Origin: CAYFYS01 sp965202905
GTDB lineage: Bacteria > Pseudomonadota > Alphaproteobacteria > MPNO01
DNA length: 64,000 nt
Reading direction: 5' to 3'
Assembly: GCA_965202905.1 (NCBI GenBank)
Contig: OZ241868.1
Location: 3,348,001-3,412,000 of the forward strand
Shown here: in pieces, positions 48,759 through 56,638 of the stretch
Layout of the letters: each line of letters starts with the position of its first letter
How positions within the stretch are numbered: position 1 is the first letter of the stretch
Notes under the pieces: generated by a model
What the model saw: the letters and a program-made list of their open reading frames with translations, nothing else
Databases searched by the model: none
Told to the model about the DNA's origin: nothing
Made by a program: the position numbers and the translations under genes

Positions 48759-49880
48759 TCAGGCCGCCCGCGCGCCGGCGCGGGTCCACAGCACCGACCA
48801 CGCATCGACGTAGCGGTCCAGCTCCTCGTCGGTGGTCCGCCAGCCCATGCTGACGCGGACTGCGCTGAGCGCCAGGGCCTCCGGCACCGCCATCGCCGCA
48901 AGCACATAGGGAACCTCGACCTTGCCGGAGGAGCAAGCCGAACCGGCGCTGATCGAGATGCCCTCGAGGTCCATCGCGATCACCTGGGTCTCGCTGGACA
49001 CCCCGGGCATGGTGAGCTTGGAGGTGTTGGGCAGCCGCGGCGCGCCTTCGCCGATAACCATCGCATCGGCGGCGATTGCCCGCAGCCGGGCCTCCAGACC
49101 GTCACGGCGCTCGGCAAGCGCGGCGAAATCCCCGAGCCGCCGCGCGGCGATTTCGGCGGCGACGCCGTAGCCTGCGATGCCCGCGACGTTCTCAGTCCCG
49201 GCGCGCCGGCCGCGCTCCTGTCCGCCGCCGTGGATGAACCGCGCCAGCCCGTCCGGGGTACGCACCACCAGCGCACCGACGCCCTGCGGCCCGCCGATCT
49301 TGTGAGCGGCAAACCCATAGGTGTCCGCGCCCAGCGCCGCGACATCGACCGCGATCTTACCGGCCGCCTGGACCGCATCGCAGTGGAGCAGCGCCCCGTG
49401 GGCGTGGGCGATCCGCGCGGCCTCGGCGACCGGCTGGATGACGCCGGTTTCGTTGTTGGCCAGCATGATCGCGACCGCCGCCGGCGCGTCGTCCTCGGAC
49501 AGCATGCGCCCGAGCGCGGCGAGATCGACCGTGCCGTCGGGCAGAACCGGGACCCGCTCGGCGCCGTCATTGGCATTGAGCACGGATTCGTGCTCGATCG
49601 CGGCGACCAGTACGCGCCGGCGGCCCGCCGCCCGCAGCGCATGGTTGTTGGCCTCGGTGCCGCTTCCGGTGAAGACCACTGACCCGGGCTCCGCGCCGAC
49701 CAGCGCGGCGACCGAAACCCGGGCGTCCTCGACCTTGGCGCGCGCCGCCCGGCCGTGGGCGTGGACCGACGATGCGTTGCCGCCCTCGCGCAGACCCTCG
49801 GCCACCGTGTCGACGACCTCGGGCCAGACCGGCGCGGTTGCGTTGTAGTCCAGATAGACCCTGTCGGCCATCTTCGGCAT
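48759..49880 (-). CDS. cysteine desulfurase (NifS/IscS-type, class V aminotransferase fold)
   Basis: The 373-residue PLP enzyme has YLDYNATAPVWPEVVDTV, GSGTEANNHALRAAG, the PLP Lys in YGFAAHKIGGPQGVGALVV and the catalytic Cys in ISAGSACSSGKVEVP. It releases sulfur from cysteine for Fe-S clusters. The first ATG (49880) has no clear ribosome site; the fourth codon ATG (49871) with GGATG upstream is also plausible. It is first in the desulfurase-ferredoxin-tenA operon. Confidence 0.92.
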   Translation of the reverse strand: MPKMADRVYLDYNATAPVWPEVVDTVAEGLREGGNASSVHAHGRAARAKVEDARVSVAALVGAEPGSVVFTGSGTEANNHALRAAGRRRVLVAAIEHESVLNANDGAERVPVLPDGTVDLAALGRMLSEDDAPAAVAIMLANNETGVIQPVAEAARIAHAHGALLHCDAVQAAGKIAVDVAALGADTYGFAAHKIGGPQGVGALVVRTPDGLARFIHGGGQERGRRAGTENVAGIAGYGVAAEIAARRLGDFAALAERRDGLEARLRAIAADAMVIGEGAPRLPNTSKLTMPGVSSETQVIAMDLEGISISAGSACSSGKVEVPYVLAAMAVPEALALSAVRVSMGWRTTDEELDRYVDAWSVLWTRAGARAA

Positions 49881-49931
49881 CCATGGCTGCGGTCTGGCGG
49901 ACGCGCCGGCCGAGCGGGCGAATTAAGAAAT

Positions 49932-49962
49932 TTGAAGTTCCGTCCCGCGGTCATGGTATAAT
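49932..49962 (+). promoter_or_regulatory. promoter candidate for the downstream alpha/beta hydrolase
   Basis: TTGAAG (49932-49937) and a perfect TATAAT (49957-49962) are present with a long 19-bp spacer, in an AT-rich patch between divergent genes. The predicted transcript would have a leader of about 130 nt before the hydrolase ATG. Confidence 0.45.
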
Positions 49963-50101
49963 ACGCGCTCGGTCGTCGCCATTCCCGGCACTCGGTTCCT
50001 GCCGACCGGGCGACCTGCGCTGGCACTCTAAGGCCGCGTTTCAAGCTGTCAACCGCCCGGAAAAGCGGCGGCCGGTGAGGCGAGGAGGATCGGGACCCCA
50101 C

Positions 50102-50764
50102 ATGCCAGAGGTCATATTCAACGGTCCGGAGGGACGGTTGGAGGGCCGCTACAGCCACGGCAAGCCGCCCGGCGCGCCGATCGCCATCCTGCTCCATCCG
50201 CACCCGCAATATGGCGGGACGATGAACAACAAGGTGGTCTTCCAGATCTTCCAGGCCTTCACCAGGCGCGGCTTCTCCACGCTGCGGTTCAATTTCCGCG
50301 GCGTGGGGCGTTCGCAAGGCGTCTATGATGAGGGCCTGGGCGAGCTGTCGGATGCGGCCGCCGCGCTCGACTGGCTGCAATCGTGCAACCCCAACGCGCC
50401 GCAGTGCTGGATCGGCGGGTTCTCGTTCGGCGCCTGGATCGGCATGCAACTGCTGATGCGGCGGCCGGAGATCACCGGGTTCGTCTCCGTCGCGCCGCCG
50501 GCCAGCATGTACGATTTCACCTTCCTCGCGCCGTGCCCGTCCTCGGGACTGTTCATCCACGGCGATGCGGACGAGGTCGTCCCGCTGGAATCGGTCGCCG
50601 CGCTCGCCGGGAAGCTGTCGGCCCAGCGCGGCATCACCATCGACTACCGCGTGCTGCCGGGCGCCAACCACTTCTTCCACGACCGCATCGAAGCGCTGAG
50701 CGGGCAGATCGACGACTACCTGGACGCGAACTATGTCCCAACCCCGGTCGAAGGCGTCGATTAG
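50102..50764 (+). CDS. alpha/beta hydrolase
   Basis: The 220-residue protein has ILLHPHPQYGGTMNNKV, TLRFNFRGVGRSQG, the nucleophile elbow GGFSFGAWIGMQ, the acid in FIHGDADEVVPLES and a late His in GANHFFHDRIE. Its closest relatives, from memory, sit next to Fe-S assembly genes in alphaproteobacteria, as here beside the cysteine desulfurase; the function is unproven. The ATG at 50102 has AGGAGG somewhat far upstream. Its end overlaps the convergent anmK stop by 4 bp. Confidence 0.85.
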   Translation: MPEVIFNGPEGRLEGRYSHGKPPGAPIAILLHPHPQYGGTMNNKVVFQIFQAFTRRGFSTLRFNFRGVGRSQGVYDEGLGELSDAAAALDWLQSCNPNAPQCWIGGFSFGAWIGMQLLMRRPEITGFVSVAPPASMYDFTFLAPCPSSGLFIHGDADEVVPLESVAALAGKLSAQRGITIDYRVLPGANHFFHDRIEALSGQIDDYLDANYVPTPVEGVD

Positions 50765-51831
50765 GGCCTGAAGAGGCGACCGCCGGTCATCGGCGCCGGG
50801 ACGCCGGTCGTGCTCGGCAGGCTCAGCGGCAATCCCCGCACGCTGCGCACCGCGAGGTAGGCGAACGCCTGGGCCTCGACGGCATCGCCGGACCAGCCCT
50901 GGCTTTCGACCGGCAGGCACGGCGCCCCCAGCACATCTGCCAGGCGCGCCATGATCACCGGATTGCGCCGGCCGCCGCCGGTGACGAGCCACCGGCGCGG
51001 CGCGGCCGGAAGGTGATTGCGCGCGCGGGCAACGGCGCGGACGGAGACCTCCACCAGGCTTGCCGCGCCGTCGGCCGCGGACAGGCCGGCGAGCGGTGCG
51101 AGATCGAAATCGAGCCGGTCGAGCGATTTCGGCGGCGGCCGGTCGTAATAGGGCGCGGCGAGGTAACGGGCGACCGCCGACTCCGCGGCCGATCCCGAAG
51201 CCGCGAGCCGCCCGTCCTCGTCGAAGCGCCTGCCGGTATGGCGTTCGGTCCACCGGTCGAGCAGCCCGTTGCCGGGCCCGGTGTCGAAGGCGATCGGCGG
51301 CGGAGTCTCTCCGATCCAGGTGAGGTTCGAGATGCCGCCGATGTTGAGCACCGCAAGCGGCTTTTCGATCGGATCGGCGAGCGCGGCGTGGAACAGCGGC
51401 GCGAACGGCGCGCCCTGGCCGCCGGCGGCGACATCGGCCGTGCGAAAGTCGCAGACCACCGGGATGCCGAGCGCGGACGCCAGCATCGCGCCGTCGCCGA
51501 TCTGCACGGTCCGGCCGTGCTGCGGGCGGTGATCGACCGTATGGCCGTGAAAGCCGATCAAATCGACCGCCGGGCGCCCGGCCAGCAGCGCGCGGGCCGC
51601 CTCGGCGTGGTGGCGGGTGAGATCAGCGGCGACGGTCTCCAGGCCGGTCGTCTTGCCGAGCGAGACGGCAAGCCGCTTGCGAAACTCATCGGGATAGGGC
51701 CGGGTCAGCCACGGCCCGAACCCGGCGACGGTCTGGCCGTCCGTGCGGATCAACGCCGCATCGACGCCGTCGAGCGAGGTGCCGCTCATGAGCCCGAGGG
51801 CCCAGAGCGGCCCCGATCCCGCGGCGGTCAA
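50761..51831 (-). CDS. anmK: anhydro-N-acetylmuramic acid kinase
   Basis: The 356-residue kinase has the family start ALGLMSGTSLDGVDAALIRT, LIGFHGHTVDHRPQ, LNIGGISNLTWIG, AFDTGPGNGLLDRW and WLVTGGGRRNP. It phosphorylates and opens 1,6-anhydro-MurNAc from peptidoglycan recycling. The start is probably the TTG at 51831, overlapping the upstream deacetylase stop (TTGA); an ATG at 51888 would lie well inside that gene. Confidence 0.94.
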   Translation of the reverse strand: MTAAGSGPLWALGLMSGTSLDGVDAALIRTDGQTVAGFGPWLTRPYPDEFRKRLAVSLGKTTGLETVAADLTRHHAEAARALLAGRPAVDLIGFHGHTVDHRPQHGRTVQIGDGAMLASALGIPVVCDFRTADVAAGGQGAPFAPLFHAALADPIEKPLAVLNIGGISNLTWIGETPPPIAFDTGPGNGLLDRWTERHTGRRFDEDGRLAASGSAAESAVARYLAAPYYDRPPPKSLDRLDFDLAPLAGLSAADGAASLVEVSVRAVARARNHLPAAPRRWLVTGGGRRNPVIMARLADVLGAPCLPVESQGWSGDAVEAQAFAYLAVRSVRGLPLSLPSTTGVPAPMTGGRLFRP

Positions 51832-52697
51832 ACCTTGGGGTCCGTCGACAGGTAGTGGTCGATGATCTCCGATCCGGTGGCGCGCCACACGCCCGCATGG
51901 CCGCAGATGTACTCCAGCGCGGACTCAAGGGCGTGGATCCGGTGGGGCACGCCGATGATGAACGGGTGCAGGCAGATCGCCATCACCCGGCCGGATTCGG
52001 CGCCCTCGCGGTAGAGCACGTCGAACTGGCGGCGCATCATTGCCTCGAACTCGCCGGAGGTCCTGCCCATGCGCAGCATCTGCGGCAAATCGTTGATCTC
52101 GCTGGAATAGGGGATCGAGGCGATACGCTTGCCGCCGACATCCATCAGATAGGGCTGGTCATCGTTGACCCAGTCCGCGACATAGACCGCGCCGGCGTCG
52201 ATCAGGTTCTCGAGCGTATGCCAGCTTTCCTGCAGGCCCGAGGACAGCCAGCCGCGCGGCCGTTTGCCCACCGCCGCCTCGATCCGGTCGAAGGTGCGCA
52301 TGACCGTCGCGCGCTCGTCCTCCGGCTCCATCAGATGCAGATAGCGGCAGTTGCTCTCGTTGTGGCCCATGAACTCCCAGTCGAGCGCCTTGGCTTGCTC
52401 GACGATCTCGGGGTAGTCGTCGCACACCTCGGAATTGAGCGCGACGGTGCCGCGCACCCCGTGCCGGGCCATCACGTCCATCATGCGAAAGATGCCGACC
52501 CGCGCGCCGTAGTCCCGCGGCGCCCAGTTGATGATGTCGTGCGACATTCCGGTCCCGCCGGGCGCCGGCTCGTTGAGCGGGAAGACCTCGATATTGGGGA
52601 TCACCCAGAGCGCCACCCGCGCGCCTCCCGGCCATTCGAGCCTGGGCCGCCGGTTGATCGGCACATAGGGAAAGGGTCCGTAGCGCTGCGGTTCCAT
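51828..52697 (-). CDS. polysaccharide deacetylase family protein
   Basis: The 289-residue protein has a NodB-like barrel: RVALWVIPNIEVFPLNEPAP, then GTVALNSEVCDDYPEI, FMGHNESNCRYLHL with metal His, WLSSGLQESWHTLENL and AICLHPFIIGVPHRIHAL. It is closer to allantoinase/PuuE-type cytosolic members than to secreted chitin deacetylases, and has no signal peptide. Coupling to anmK is by overlap only; a shared role in amino-sugar salvage is possible but not shown. Confidence 0.82.
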   Translation of the reverse strand: MEPQRYGPFPYVPINRRPRLEWPGGARVALWVIPNIEVFPLNEPAPGGTGMSHDIINWAPRDYGARVGIFRMMDVMARHGVRGTVALNSEVCDDYPEIVEQAKALDWEFMGHNESNCRYLHLMEPEDERATVMRTFDRIEAAVGKRPRGWLSSGLQESWHTLENLIDAGAVYVADWVNDDQPYLMDVGGKRIASIPYSSEINDLPQMLRMGRTSGEFEAMMRRQFDVLYREGAESGRVMAICLHPFIIGVPHRIHALESALEYICGHAGVWRATGSEIIDHYLSTDPKV

Positions 52698-52851
52698 GGT
52701 GATTGTATGGACGCCTCCCGGAACGCAAGGACCGATTTGGCGTGACGGGCAGGCGGAGTGCAGTTTCGTATCCGGCCTTGACGCGGCGCTTTCTGCCCGC
52801 CGGCCCTGATGGGAGATCCGCCGGTCCGCGCCTCATTCCTGGCGGACCGCA

Positions 52852-52875
52852 GTCTGACCCGGTGTCTGACCCGGT
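52852..52875. repeat. perfect 12-bp tandem duplication
   Basis: GTCTGACCCGGT is repeated exactly at 52852-52863 and 52864-52875. Confidence 0.9.
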
Positions 52876-52909
52876 TGCCGTCACGCGTTGTCGTACCTTG
52901 CGCAACCTT

Positions 52910-53158
52910 TCAGCGGCCACCTCCTGTGTCGGTTTGTGTTTCCCCTCGCCGGCCGTGCTCCGGCCGGCAGCGGCCGGACCTCATGGCCGAACTCCTGAAG
53001 CCGGCGCGCCCGGCGCTGTGTGCCGCCGTACGCCTCCACCGCGGCCAGACAGGGCGCGCGCGGTCGGCGAGGTGCGCCAGCGCGCCCTCCAAGGGATGCA
53101 CCGGGCCCAACCGGTTGTCGACGCCGATATGCAGCTTCATCGCGAAATACCGCCGCCG
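52910..53158 (-). pseudogene. IS5-family transposase fragment
   Basis: On the minus strand, RRYFAMKLHIGVDNRLGPVH matches the catalytic-core stretch of IS5-type transposases (W/RYFxMKLHIGVD, then L(V/I)H). It is followed by a degenerate AHLADRAR and AGRAGF where the family has ANVHD and GDAGYQG. Upstream and downstream parts, and inverted ends, are not found. It is a relic. Confidence 0.6.
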
Positions 53159-53335
53159 GATCGCCGGGAGTGTAGAACAGTTGTACGCAATGCACCCAAA
53201 GCATCATCGACAGCGGACAAGGCTGACGGCCCCTCCGTCGCCCTCCGGGTAAGCCGGCGCCGCCCGGGCCTCAAGACGGCCCGCGGGATCGGCTTGCCCA
53301 TCCGTTCCAAAAAGCGCTCGCGCCGTACCCTCGGC

Positions 53336-53695
53336 TCAGACCAGCACGACCGCGCCGTGCTCGATGCGGACCGCGACCGGGGTGAGCGCACGGCCGCGGC
53401 AGGGTCCGGCGATGCATTCTCCGGTCTCGATCACGAAGCGCGCGCCGTGGGTGGCGCATTGGATGAGATCCTTATCGCGGGTCAGGAAACGGTCGGGGTT
53501 CCAGTCGAGGTTGACGCCCTGGTGCGGGCAGGAGTTGACATAGCCCCGCACCGCGCCGTCGACCCGAACCACGAAGAAGCGCGGACGGCCGGGCGGCGCG
53601 AAGCCCTTGCCCCCGGGATCGGGGATCTCGTCCAGCCGGCAGAGAACCGCGCCGCTCAGGCCTCGATCCCCGCCATCTTGCACAGCAGCGTCCAT
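53336..53695 (-). CDS. small Rieske 2Fe-2S protein
   Basis: The 119-residue protein has both Rieske ligand pairs, CPHQG in VNSCPHQGVNLDW and CATHG in LIQCATHGARFVIETGECIA, and an end rich in beta strands. Soluble Rieske proteins act as electron-transfer components or as modules of unknown use. The ATG at 53695 has AGGGACG upstream but overlaps the EVE gene by 40 bp; a GTG at 53683 is an alternative. The frame is convincing from DRGLSGAVLCRLDEIPDPGG onward. Confidence 0.8.
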   Translation of the reverse strand: MDAAVQDGGDRGLSGAVLCRLDEIPDPGGKGFAPPGRPRFFVVRVDGAVRGYVNSCPHQGVNLDWNPDRFLTRDKDLIQCATHGARFVIETGECIAGPCRGRALTPVAVRIEHGAVVLV

Positions 53696-54069
53696 TCGTC
53701 CCTGGCCACCGGAGTAACCGAAAGCCGCGACTGGCGCACCAGCCACATCCCCGACAGCGCCGGCTCGGCCTTGATGTCGGCCAGCGTGACCGGCGACTCC
53801 ACCGGCGTCAGCGCCTTGACGTCGACCATGCCGAACCGGCCCTTGGCGTCGGTCGGGTCGGGGTAGTGCTCCTTGACCACCTCGACGACGCCGACGATCT
53901 GGCGTGCGTCGACCGAGTGATAGAAGAAGGCGCGGTCGCCCTTCTTCATCGCCTTCATGTTGTTGTCGGCCTGGTAGTTGCGGATCCCGTCCCATTCGGC
54001 GGTGCCCACCTTGACCTGATCGTCCCACGACCACGCGCCGGGCTCGGACTTGAACAGCCAGTATTGCAT
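53656..54069 (-). CDS. EVE domain-containing protein
   Basis: The 137-residue protein begins QYWLFKSEPGAWSWDDQ and has WDGIRNYQADNNMKAMKKGD, AFFYHSVDARQIVGVVEVV and the end MAGIEA, typical of single-domain EVE (PUA-like) proteins. Related domains bind modified bases in nucleic acids. It lies between gpsA and the Rieske gene and overlaps the latter. Confidence 0.93.
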   Translation of the reverse strand: MQYWLFKSEPGAWSWDDQVKVGTAEWDGIRNYQADNNMKAMKKGDRAFFYHSVDARQIVGVVEVVKEHYPDPTDAKGRFGMVDVKALTPVESPVTLADIKAEPALSGMWLVRQSRLSVTPVARDEWTLLCKMAGIEA

Positions 54070-54127
54070 CGCGCACCTCCGGTTGCCGCTTGATAGCACG
54101 GCGGAGGCGCCTCGATCACCGTCTCGA

Positions 54128-55060
54128 TCACGCCTCCGCACGCAGCGGGCGGGCGAGCAATTCCGCGACCACCGCATCGATGTCCGCGCCCCGATTGACG
54201 ATCGCATCGACGGCGCCGCAAATCGGCATCTCGATGCCGTGGCGACCGGCCAGCCTGGCCAGGGCAGCGGTCGTCGTCACGCCCTCCACCACGACGCCTT
54301 CGGACAGCGGCTCGCCGCGGCCGATCGCGACTCCGGCGGCGTAGTTGCGCGAGGTTGTGCTGGCGCAGGTCAATGTCAGGTCGCCCAGGCCGGACAGCCC
54401 CATCATGGTCTCCTTGCGGGCGCCGCGGGCGAGCGCCAGGCGGGTCATCTCGGCCAGTCCGCGGGTGATCAGGGCCGCGCGCGCGTTCTCGCCCAGCCCG
54501 CGTCCCTGGGTAATGCCGCAGGCGATCGCCAGCACGTTCTTGATCGCACCGCCGAGTTCGACGCCGGCCACATCGTTGCTGTGATAGGGGCGGAAGGACG
54601 GCGAGCGCAGCGCTTCGGCCAGCGCCTCGGCGATCTCGCCGTCGCGGCAGGCAAGCGTCGCCGCGCCCGGCAGGCCGCGCGCCACCTCGCCTGCGAAGGT
54701 CGGACCGGAGAGGATCGCCGCTGGCCGGCCGGCCAGCGTTTCGGCCACGACCTCGCTCATGGTCATCTGCGTGTCGCGCTCGATTCCCTTGGCGCACACG
54801 ACGACCGGCACGTCCGGGCCGAGCAGCGGCGAGAGCATACCGCAGACCTCGCGGATCGCCTGGGCCGGCACGGCCAGCAGCGCCGCATCGCAGGCCGCCG
54901 CACAAGCCAGATCGGCGGTGGCTTCGATCCCGCGCGGCCCGGTTGCGCCGCGCCGCGCGGGACTGCGGCCCCACAGCAAGACCGTACGCCCGGCGCGCCG
55001 GGCGACGATCGCCAGGGCGGCGCCCCACGCGCCGGCGCCGATGACCCCGATCCGATTCAC
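54128..55060 (-). CDS. gpsA: glycerol-3-phosphate dehydrogenase [NAD(P)+]
   Basis: The 310-residue enzyme supplies sn-glycerol-3-phosphate for phospholipids. It has IGVIGAGAWGAALAIVARRA, AKGIERDTQMTMSEV, ILSGPTFAGEVARGLPGAAT, the catalytic Lys in GAIKNVLAIACGI and MMGLSGLGDLTLTCASTTSR. Between the Rossmann entry and EATADL it is about 17 residues shorter than E. coli GpsA, lacking the usual N..(Y/F)LP segment. This may be natural variation or a small deletion. Confidence 0.94.
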   Translation of the reverse strand: MNRIGVIGAGAWGAALAIVARRAGRTVLLWGRSPARRGATGPRGIEATADLACAAACDAALLAVPAQAIREVCGMLSPLLGPDVPVVVCAKGIERDTQMTMSEVVAETLAGRPAAILSGPTFAGEVARGLPGAATLACRDGEIAEALAEALRSPSFRPYHSNDVAGVELGGAIKNVLAIACGITQGRGLGENARAALITRGLAEMTRLALARGARKETMMGLSGLGDLTLTCASTTSRNYAAGVAIGRGEPLSEGVVVEGVTTTAALARLAGRHGIEMPICGAVDAIVNRGADIDAVVAELLARPLRAEA

Positions 55061-55102
55061 GGGCCGAAAGTCAGGGCGACCGACGGCATCGACGGGCGTT
55101 CC

Positions 55103-55903
55103 TCAGCGGTCGCGGTGTTCGAGCAGAAATTCGAGCACCGGCGGGTTGTAGTCCTCGGGCAGGACGATCGGCACGAAGTGTCCGCCGCGATCGAGCACCG
55201 TATACCGCGCGTTTGCGATCCCGGCCGCGAGCTCGTCGGACTGGTGGATCGGGGTGACCATGTCGTCGCGCGCGACGATGACCATCGTCGGCACATCGAT
55301 CTCGCCCATCCGCGCACGCCGGTCGAAGGCCCTGATCGCGTCGATCCGGCTGGCCATCACCGCGACCGGCGCGTGATCCGCGGCCTGCGCCTCGTTCTGG
55401 CGGGCAAGCTCTTCGTCGTTATCGGCGATCCACCACGGCGGCAGCAGCGCGATCGAGGATGTCCGGGCGTATTCCAGGACGCCGCAGGTCTCCAGCACCA
55501 GCTTGCGGACATGGAAGCAGCGCTCGAAATAGGCGTCCGGACCCGGCCAGGTTGCCGACAGCACCAGCGACTTGAGGCGCTGCGGCGCATCCTGGGCGAT
55601 GGTCTGTCCGATCGCCCCGCCGGTCGAATGGCCATTGTAGTGAGCCGAATCGATGTCGAGCGCGTCCATCAGCTTGAGCACGTCGGCCGCCATTTGATCG
55701 ACCGAATACTCGATCGGCGAGTGGGTGCTCCGCCCGGCTCCGCGGTGGTCGTGGACGATCACCCGGAAATGCCTGGCAAACGCCTCCATTTGGTTGCTCC
55801 AGAACGCGCCGCCGCCGCCGAGTCCCGGCACCAGCATCAGCGGCGGGCCTTCGCCCTCGATCTCGTAATAGATCTCGGCATCGCCGATATCGGCCTTTGG
55901 CAT
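55103..55903 (-). CDS. alpha/beta fold hydrolase (enol-lactonase-like)
   Basis: The 266-residue protein has LMLVPGLGGGGAFWSNQ, FRVIVHDHRGAGRSTHSP, the nucleophile Ser in YNGHSTGGAIGQTIAQ, the acid region VIVARDDMVTP and the catalytic His in RGGHFVPIVLPEDY. It resembles 3-oxoadipate enol-lactonases and related C-C hydrolases. A cupin gene lies 21 bp upstream on the same strand, so the two likely form an operon. Confidence 0.82.
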   Translation of the reverse strand: MPKADIGDAEIYYEIEGEGPPLMLVPGLGGGGAFWSNQMEAFARHFRVIVHDHRGAGRSTHSPIEYSVDQMAADVLKLMDALDIDSAHYNGHSTGGAIGQTIAQDAPQRLKSLVLSATWPGPDAYFERCFHVRKLVLETCGVLEYARTSSIALLPPWWIADNDEELARQNEAQAADHAPVAVMASRIDAIRAFDRRARMGEIDVPTMVIVARDDMVTPIHQSDELAAGIANARYTVLDRGGHFVPIVLPEDYNPPVLEFLLEHRDR

Positions 55904-55924
55904 CCGCTCGCTCCTTTCCGAAAC

Positions 55925-56434
55925 TCAGGACATGGCGTCGTGTACGGTGTCGTTCATGCCGAGGCTGCGCTCCAGGGCCACGACATCGTCGGGCCTGGCG
56001 AACGGCTCGGGCGCGGGCTCGCCCGCGGTCCGCGGCCGGCCGATGGTCTCAAAGAAGCTTTCCAGGCCGCCCGGCGCGATCACCCACATCATCACCAGCT
56101 CTTCGTCGGTGTCGTTGACGATCTCGTGCCTGACGTCATAGCCCAGGAAACACGTCGTGCCCGGCGAGACCGGATGCGGCGCGCCGTCGACCCTGACCGT
56201 GCCGGAGCCCTTGAAGCAGATCTGCAACTCGATCTGGTCGGCATGGGAATGCTCGCGCACCCGACCGCGTGGCGCGATGGTCTGGAAGCCCATCGACAGC
56301 CCGTCGAAGCCGGTCTCGCCCGGCGCCAGCGTCGGATCGGCATGGCCGTTGGCCGGCGCCGGCTGCCAGAAGGATTTCCCTTCGCCCGGCTGGACCACGA
56401 CGCCGCGGCCGCGCGCCTTCTCGTTCCCGCTCAT
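55925..56434 (-). CDS. cupin domain-containing protein
   Basis: The 169-residue protein has one cupin barrel: VREHSHADQIELQICFKGSG with metal-binding His/Glu, and DVRHEIVNDTDEELVMMWVI with the distal His. The function is unknown; such proteins are often dioxygenases, isomerases or sensors. The ATG at 56434 follows GGGAGACGG. It is divergent from asmA and forms a pair with the alpha/beta hydrolase downstream. Confidence 0.8.
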   Translation of the reverse strand: MSGNEKARGRGVVVQPGEGKSFWQPAPANGHADPTLAPGETGFDGLSMGFQTIAPRGRVREHSHADQIELQICFKGSGTVRVDGAPHPVSPGTTCFLGYDVRHEIVNDTDEELVMMWVIAPGGLESFFETIGRPRTAGEPAPEPFARPDDVVALERSLGMNDTVHDAMS

Positions 56435-56638
56435 CGACCGTCTCCCCCGTGTGGCGATCTGTGGGCCGACTGTACCGCGCTGGCCGGGAATTCCAAGCGG
56501 CTCGTGCGGGCGCGCCGTCCACCGCCAGGACCACCCGACCCTTGGCGATCCCGCGAGCGGCGCGGCGGCGGGCGATCGTCGACAAATTCGGCCGGCCGTC
56601 ATTAGAGTGCGGACAAATCCCTTTCGAGAGAGGCTTCG

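Larger units (their letters stand above)
52698..53335. other. 638-bp region without an intact gene
   Basis: The region holds a 12-bp tandem duplication at 52852-52875 and a transposase fragment at 52910-53158. No intact gene, RNA or clear promoter is seen in the remainder. Confidence 0.6.
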
